Part shown: one piece after another, positions 7,691 through 8,973 of the stretch | Layout of the letters: the number at the start of each line of letters is the position of its first letter | How positions within the stretch are numbered: position 1 is the first letter of the stretch | Made by a program: the position numbers and the translations under genes | Notes under the pieces: model-generated | Databases searched by the model: none | Seen by the model: the letters and a program-made list of their open reading frames with translations, nothing else | What the model was told of the DNA's origin: nothing | Origin: DASWRT01 sp036403035 | Lineage (GTDB): Bacteria; Pseudomonadota; Alphaproteobacteria; ATCC43930; CGMCC-115725 | Length of the DNA: 8,973 nucleotides | NCBI GenBank assembly: GCA_036403035.1 | Contig: DASWRT010000108.1 | Coordinates: 1-8,973, forward strand | Direction: 5' to 3'

Positions 7691-8050
7691 GCCCCGATCA
7701 TGTCGCGGCGGGCCGGCGCATGCAGCAGCAAATTCGTTCCGGTACAATCCCTTAAAGCATGGCCGGTAGACCGTTCCCGCGCAGGAAGGCGTCGACGTGC
7801 GGCGTCCGTCGCGGGATGGAATGCGTCCGGGGTTCGGTCGCGGCCCATTGCTCACCCCGCAGCTTGCCGGGGCAGGCCCTTGCCTCATGGGGCGCCGGAG
7901 ATCAACGCACCGCGGGAGGAACGCTTAAAAGCGGGGTCCGTTGGAAGGTCGAGGGCGCGGAGAGGCGCCGGAGTCGAGCGCGCGGTGAAGCCTGCGTGCG
8001 GCGTACCCGCTTGCCGACGTCGCATGGCAGGGCTGCGACAGGGCGCAGCA
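7691..8050. other. Non-coding stretch between pdxY and the peroxiredoxin gene
   Basis: No convincing gene was found on either strand. On the plus strand TACAAT (7743-7748) is a fair -10 without a good -35. Short hairpins include CCCCG/CGGGG (7855-7859 with 7868-7872), CGCT/AGCG (7922-7932) and GTCGCA/TGCGAC (8019-8024 with 8034-8039). Ten-base direct repeats occur: GGCGCCGGAG at 7891 and 7964, and CGTGCGGCGT at 7796 and 7995; in GC-rich DNA these may be chance. I checked for signal recognition particle RNA, RNase P RNA and tmRNA signatures and saw none. A plus-strand frame 7759-8055 and a minus-strand frame 7885-8076 look like random Arg/Ala-rich translations. It may hold a divergent regulatory region or an unknown RNA. 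Confidence 0.5.
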
Positions 8051-8078
8051 GTTGACAGCATCATTGCAATCCCCATCT
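8051..8078 (+). promoter_or_regulatory. RpoH (sigma-32)-like promoter of the peroxiredoxin gene
   Basis: GTTGACA (8051-8057) resembles the -35 of heat-shock sigma promoters. CCCCATCT (8071-8078) matches the classical sigma-32 -10 CCCCATnT at every defined base, with a 13-nt spacer, inside the normal range. No sigma-70 -10 is found at 17 bp from TTGACA (ATCTCT is poor). The start of transcription would fall near 8085, about 37 nt before the ATG. In Rhodobacter, RpoH-type sigma factors activate oxidative-stress and singlet-oxygen genes, which suits a peroxiredoxin. Confidence 0.6.
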
Positions 8079-8090
8079 CTCATCTCACAG

Positions 8091-8107
8091 TTTTGAATAA
8101 TTCTAAT
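8091..8107 (+). promoter_or_regulatory. AT-rich palindrome, possible Irr/iron control element
   Basis: A dyad centred on 8099 contains the perfect GAAT-A-ATTC (8095-8103) extended by TT and AA beyond one mismatch. Compared with the iron control element I recall for Irr, TTTAGAA-N3-TTCTAAA, it matches 12 of 14 defined bases. It lies 14-30 nt before the peroxiredoxin start, in the predicted 5' leader or around the start of transcription. The AT-richness is striking against the local GC-rich background. Assignment to Irr is inference; another Fur-family or MarR-type regulator is possible. Confidence 0.4.
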
Positions 8108-8121
8108 GAACGGAGTTTCTG

Positions 8122-8661
8122 ATGGAAGGTCGCAAAGTCCCCGGTGACGTCGTGTTCCGCACGCGCGTCCGCGACGAGAGCGTCGATGGAGAAAACCCGT
8201 TCCGCTGGCAGGACGTGAAGGCGGAGGACCTGTTCAAGGGACGGCGCGTCGTCGTGTTCTCGCTTCCGGGCGCGTTCACGCCGACGTGCTCGAACAAGCA
8301 GTGCCCGTCCTATGATCTCGCCTACAACGATTTCCGCTCGCTCGGCGTCGACGACGTCTACTGCATCAGCGTCAACGACGCGTTCGTGATGCATCAGTGG
8401 GGCAAGAACCTCAACCTCAAGAACGTCAAGCTGGTCCCCGACGGCAACGGCGCCTTCACGCGCCGCATGGGCATGCTCGTCGACAAGGAGCATCTCGGCT
8501 TCGGCTACCGGAGCTGGCGCTATGCGATGGTCGTCAATGACGGAGTCGTCGAGAAGTGGTTCGAGGAGCCCGGCATCAACGATGTCGGCGAGGATGCCGA
8601 TCCCTACGTTGTGACCAACCCCGAGAACGTGCTCGACTACCTGCAAAGCAGGAAGCGCTGA
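8122..8661 (+). CDS. Peroxiredoxin, Prx5/type II family
   Basis: This encodes 179 residues. It reduces hydrogen peroxide and alkyl hydroperoxides using thiols such as glutaredoxin or thioredoxin. The active-site motif LPGAFTPTCS places the peroxidatic Cys at 56, with Pro49 and Thr53 of the PxxxTxxC signature. Cys81 in VYCISVNDAFVM is 25 residues further, the spacing of peroxidatic and resolving Cys in plant type II peroxiredoxins (Cys51 and Cys76). A third Cys, 61, lies in NKQCPS. GFGYRSWRYAMVV carries the conserved Arg. No signal peptide is seen, so it is cytosolic. ATG 8122 has CGGAG (8111-8115) 6 nt upstream. It stands alone: an RpoH-like promoter and palindrome precede it and a strong terminator follows. 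The N-terminal residues 1-30 include a somewhat unusual segment, GENPFRWQDV. It is annotated elsewhere simply as peroxiredoxin. Confidence 0.94.
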   Translation: MEGRKVPGDVVFRTRVRDESVDGENPFRWQDVKAEDLFKGRRVVVFSLPGAFTPTCSNKQCPSYDLAYNDFRSLGVDDVYCISVNDAFVMHQWGKNLNLKNVKLVPDGNGAFTRRMGMLVDKEHLGFGYRSWRYAMVVNDGVVEKWFEEPGINDVGEDADPYVVTNPENVLDYLQSRKR

Positions 8662-8701
8662 GCGCGATCGGGCATCCGCCTTCACGTTTCATGATCTACC
8701 G

Positions 8702-8731
8702 AGGGGCGGCCGGGAAACCGGCCGCCCCTTT
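8702..8731 (+). terminator. Rho-independent terminator after the peroxiredoxin gene
   Basis: GGGGCGGCCGG (8703-8713) and CCGGCCGCCCC (8718-8728) form a perfect 11-bp stem, 12 bp counting A8702-T8729, capped by a GAAA tetraloop and followed by TTT. It lies 41 nt past the stop codon. The T run is short but the stem is very strong. Confidence 0.88.
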
Positions 8732-8829
8732 CGCCGTTCATGACGGGTCCGCCCCGCCGTACGGAGAGGTGCGCGCGGGGCGGCGGGACTGCGGCAGGAG
8801 GAGCGGCTGTCCGCCTGCCGGGCTTGCTC

Positions 8830-8835
8830 TATATA
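8830..8835 (+). promoter_or_regulatory. Possible -10 of the CitE-like gene
   Basis: TATATA stands out in a GC-rich gap, 35 nt before the ATG at 8870. The matching -35 at 17 bp, CTGTCC (8807-8812), is weak. The preceding terminator implies that this gene needs its own promoter here. Confidence 0.35.
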
Positions 8836-8869
8836 GTGCCGCCGCTTCACGAGACGAGGAGGTCCGCCG

Positions 8870-8973
8870 ATGCCCGCCACCGCGCGCCCGCGCCGCAGCA
8901 TGCTGTATATGCCGGGGTCGAACCCGCGTGCGCTTGAGAAGGCGCGGACGCTTGCCGCCGACGCCTTGATCTT
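8870..8973 (+). CDS. CitE/HpcH-family CoA-ester lyase, N-terminal fragment
   Basis: Only the first 34 codons are in the window. The translation starts MPATARPRRSMLYMPGSN and continues PRALEKARTLAADALI. The pattern RRS-x-LYMPGSN-x-RALEKA followed by ADALI is the beginning of the HpcH/HpaI aldolase and citrate lyase beta-subunit superfamily, which cleaves or forms malyl-CoA, beta-methylmalyl-CoA or citramalyl-CoA type esters in a TIM barrel. In alphaproteobacteria genes with this start are often annotated CoA ester lyase or (3S)-malyl-CoA thioesterase. The substrate cannot be told from this fragment. A near-perfect Shine-Dalgarno AGGAGG (8857-8862) lies 7 nt before the ATG. Confidence 0.88.
   Translation, partial: MPATARPRRSMLYMPGSNPRALEKARTLAADALI

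Noticed and set aside
7759..8055. Plus-strand 98-codon frame in the gap before the peroxiredoxin
   Set aside because: It has no Shine-Dalgarno and an Arg/Ser-rich random-looking translation, and it runs into the predicted promoter.
6857..8122. Plus-strand frame of 421 codons across pdxY and the gap after it
   Set aside because: It is antisense to pdxY, has Arg-rich low-complexity translation and shows no ribosome site.

Overview
The window is GC-rich and densely coding, and it looks like ordinary chromosome of an alphaproteobacterium, probably Rhodospirillales-like. This placement is inferred from gene order (trmD-rplS followed by leuB-asd), the protein sequences, the Rho-independent hairpins and an RpoH-type promoter. 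No search was run. There are no tRNA or rRNA genes, no CRISPR array, no integrase or transposase, and no recognisable defence or secretion cluster.

Layout. Positions 1-816 (+) hold the 3' end of trmD (tRNA m1G37 methyltransferase) and complete rplS (ribosomal protein L19), the end of the usual rpsP-rimM-trmD-rplS operon. Positions 816-950 hold a cluster of palindromes: a REP/BIME-like unit bounded by ATACC/GGTAT, then a terminator-like hairpin. Positions 964-3420 (-) encode an exported penicillin-acylase-family Ntn hydrolase. leuB (3615-4730, +) is followed by an unlisted 44-residue single-span membrane protein (4771-4905, +). A Mpo1/DUF962-like membrane protein (4957-5385, -) and asd (5384-6415, +) diverge from the same CATG, so their start codons overlap. 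A bidirectional terminator separates asd from a convergent entericidin-like lipoprotein (6565-6723, -), and pdxY (6830-7690, -) lies upstream of that lipoprotein. A 431-bp non-coding stretch follows. Its right end carries a sigma-32-like promoter and a palindrome resembling an iron control element, both in front of a Prx5/type II peroxiredoxin (8122-8661, +) that ends in a strong terminator. The window closes with the first 34 codons of a CitE/HpcH-family CoA-ester lyase (8870 onward, +).

How the genes relate. trmD and rplS serve translation. leuB (leucine) and asd (lysine, threonine, methionine, diaminopimelate) are amino-acid biosynthesis genes that often lie together in alphaproteobacteria. 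In relatives, as I recall, leuC and leuD sit between rplS and leuB; here that slot holds the divergently oriented acylase. The peroxiredoxin appears to be a separately controlled stress gene. I found no convincing new multi-gene system. The points most worth a second look are the peroxiredoxin control region, the overlapping Mpo1-like/asd starts, the 44-residue membrane protein, the palindrome cluster after rplS, and the acylase in the place of leuCD.
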